Positions 62,556 to 64,000 of a stretch of 64,000 nt of DNA are shown here, one piece after another (the first letter of the stretch is position 1; every line of letters starts with the position of its first letter). Source of the DNA: Nymphaea colorata (taxonomy: Eukaryota > Streptophyta > Magnoliopsida > Nymphaeales > Nymphaeaceae); NCBI RefSeq assembly GCF_008831285.2, contig NC_045148.1:5394001-5458000 (forward strand), in the 5' to 3' direction. The notes beneath the pieces are model-generated. The model saw nothing but the letters and a program-made list of their open reading frames with translations. It was not told the origin of the DNA and ran no database searches. The position numbers and the translations under genes were made by a program.

Positions 62556-64000
62556 GTATATATTATGAATTTTAGATAAAATTAGAGACAAAATGTTTTC
62601 CACACTTAAGTTTCATTCTTAATTTACATAAAATATTTATATTTCGACATGGAACATCCATATTTCATGCTTCTGAAGATCATATTTTTTCCATCTTGCA
62701 TCCACATTACATGGTAGATCATGTTTATAGCTTGCTTCCAAATTGCACAAACTAGCAACTGAAATAAGAAACCCTGCATGCACAAATGAAGAAATATTAG
62801 GTAGAAATGAAGACTCCATTTTTAAGATCTGGAAAGAAAAGAACAAACAATGCACTCAAACTTTAAAACAGAGGCAAAAAAGAACACTAATTCATGACTT
62901 CCATGAAACTTTCCTTACAAAAAACAAAAAAGCACTATAAGAAAAAGAAAATATTACTGCCACCGCCTATCTTCTAGGATGAAATAGAAATAATAAACAA
63001 CAATGAGAATACCTAAAAACGAGTCAATGCATAAAGTGAAGACATACATGAAATAATCCATTTGAACAAATTCAAGGATCTAATAATTGATGTTGTAGTA
63101 GTCTACATTCAAAATAGCTCAAAGTAAACCATCTTCGTTAGAAGGAGCTCACTTTTATTTGCAAGATCAAGGATGGCCTTTCTCAATCACCAAACCATTT
63201 TTATAAGTCACATCTAATGACTCAGGAAGGTAAACAATTAAAAGAAATATTGTATATGATGACAAAGTTTGACAAATTCTACAAGTAAGAGAATTTTGAT
63301 AGATACAGTTTTCTCTATCCTTTGAAAGAAAACTCAATGTTTTGACCTATTAGATACTTCAAGATATATACTATACTCGTACAAAAAAGAAAGGCAAACA
63401 GAAATACCGTATAACCATAGCTATGAAGAACACTAATGCTTCAGGATTCCCAATCCAAACGTGACCTGCACTTTAAGGTGGGCCAGCTTTACTGAACAGA
63501 GAAATTGTAGTGGGGAAAATTTTTGGAGAAGACAAAAGGAAAACATGTTAAAAAGAAAATGCATGTCATTAGCTGAAAAGAGTAAAATTGGTTATGAACC
63601 TGACTTATTGCAGTAGCATGTGCCTTTTCTGTATCTATATTTTAAAGTGCATAAACTTCAATAAGACTAAAGACTGCTAAGTGCTTTATTAGTTTCTCCA
63701 TTCTATACAAAAGCAATGATGTTATCTATTGTACACAACAAGGAAAGGAAAACAACACATTTTTGAAGAAAAAAGCAGCCCACATTCCATTGCAATTTAA
63801 TAAATTTCAAACAACCAAAAACTTCAAAGGGGTAACACAAGTGTCCAAAGTTCATGAAACCAACAAGAGAGGCAACCTAAAAAATCATCAAGGATTCATT
63901 TTTTATATCTGATTCCATGACTGAGAGTCAACCAACAATCTAATCAACTTCAAAATGAGAATCAGTACCAATATCTCAGCTGCATTGTACAACACATCCA

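Larger units (their letters stand above)
60501..64000. repeat. Segmental duplication, copy 2, right part
   Basis: It begins in (TA)n then GAGAGAGAGGGAGTTG, as at 48002-48050. It matches copy 1 through the PPR pseudogene and again at 62780-62850 and 63735-64000 (paralogous to 49350-49720). Extra segments at about 62070-62780, including a MITE and microsatellites, and at 62850-63735 have no counterpart in copy 1. It runs off the window. Confidence 0.82.

Overview
The window is plant nuclear DNA, probably from an angiosperm. The evidence is a spliced multi-exon gene with GT-AG introns up to 10 kb, several Copia LTR retrotransposons, MITEs, and very abundant (TA)n and (GA)n microsatellites. No organelle, rRNA, tRNA or CRISPR feature was seen. 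I cannot name the species.

Layout. (1) 1-13.4 kb is retrotransposon debris. A minus-strand Copia remnant (1-2448) is interrupted by a second minus-strand Copia (2449-about 6310). The integrase region of that second element carries a solo LTR (5159-6011, duplication GTCTC), and the solo LTR carries a 456-bp miniature LTR element (TRIM, 5516-5971, duplication TTATA). A plus-strand degenerate Copia covers about 8630-13363. (2) 14.9-30.4 kb holds the 3' two thirds (seven exons, all in frame) of a plus-strand gene for a multi-pass membrane RING-H2 E3 ubiquitin ligase of the FLY1/FLY2 (Tul1-like) family. Its 10.3-kb intron contains a MITE dimer and a nearly complete minus-strand Copia (18912-24406, duplication GTGGC) whose 5' LTR carries a large foldback. 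Its 2.6-kb intron contains another Copia fragment. The 5' exons were not found in the window. (3) 32.4-52.5 kb holds five intact, intronless paralogues of about 282-288 codons that belong to the CAF1 (POP2, CCR4-NOT deadenylase) family. I call them A (+), B (+), C (-), D (-) and E (+). In all five, the first catalytic motif of this DEDD nuclease, Asp-x-Glu, is replaced by Thr-x-Arg or Ser-x-Asn, while the two later Asp residues remain. (4) 46.7-64 kb is mainly a diverged segmental duplication that carries two copies of a dead PPR gene with a shared stop codon. One copy is split by about 4.8 kb at a (CT)n(TA)n(GA)n tract, and the other carries a GC-rich polypyrimidine insertion.

The most interesting feature is the CAF1-like array. 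It looks like a lineage-specific, protein-coding cluster of presumed pseudo-deadenylases. Open reading frames are kept while the Mg-binding Asp-x-Glu is uniformly lost. Members C, D and E share a new C-terminal tail. Upstream regions show duplicated blocks and, for gene D, a (TA)n tract where its paralogue has a TATA box. They might act as CCR4-NOT decoys or adaptors, or have another function entirely; that role is inference. The ubiquitin ligase is an ordinary single-copy type gene swollen by transposons. Everything else is transposon, microsatellite or decayed sequence.
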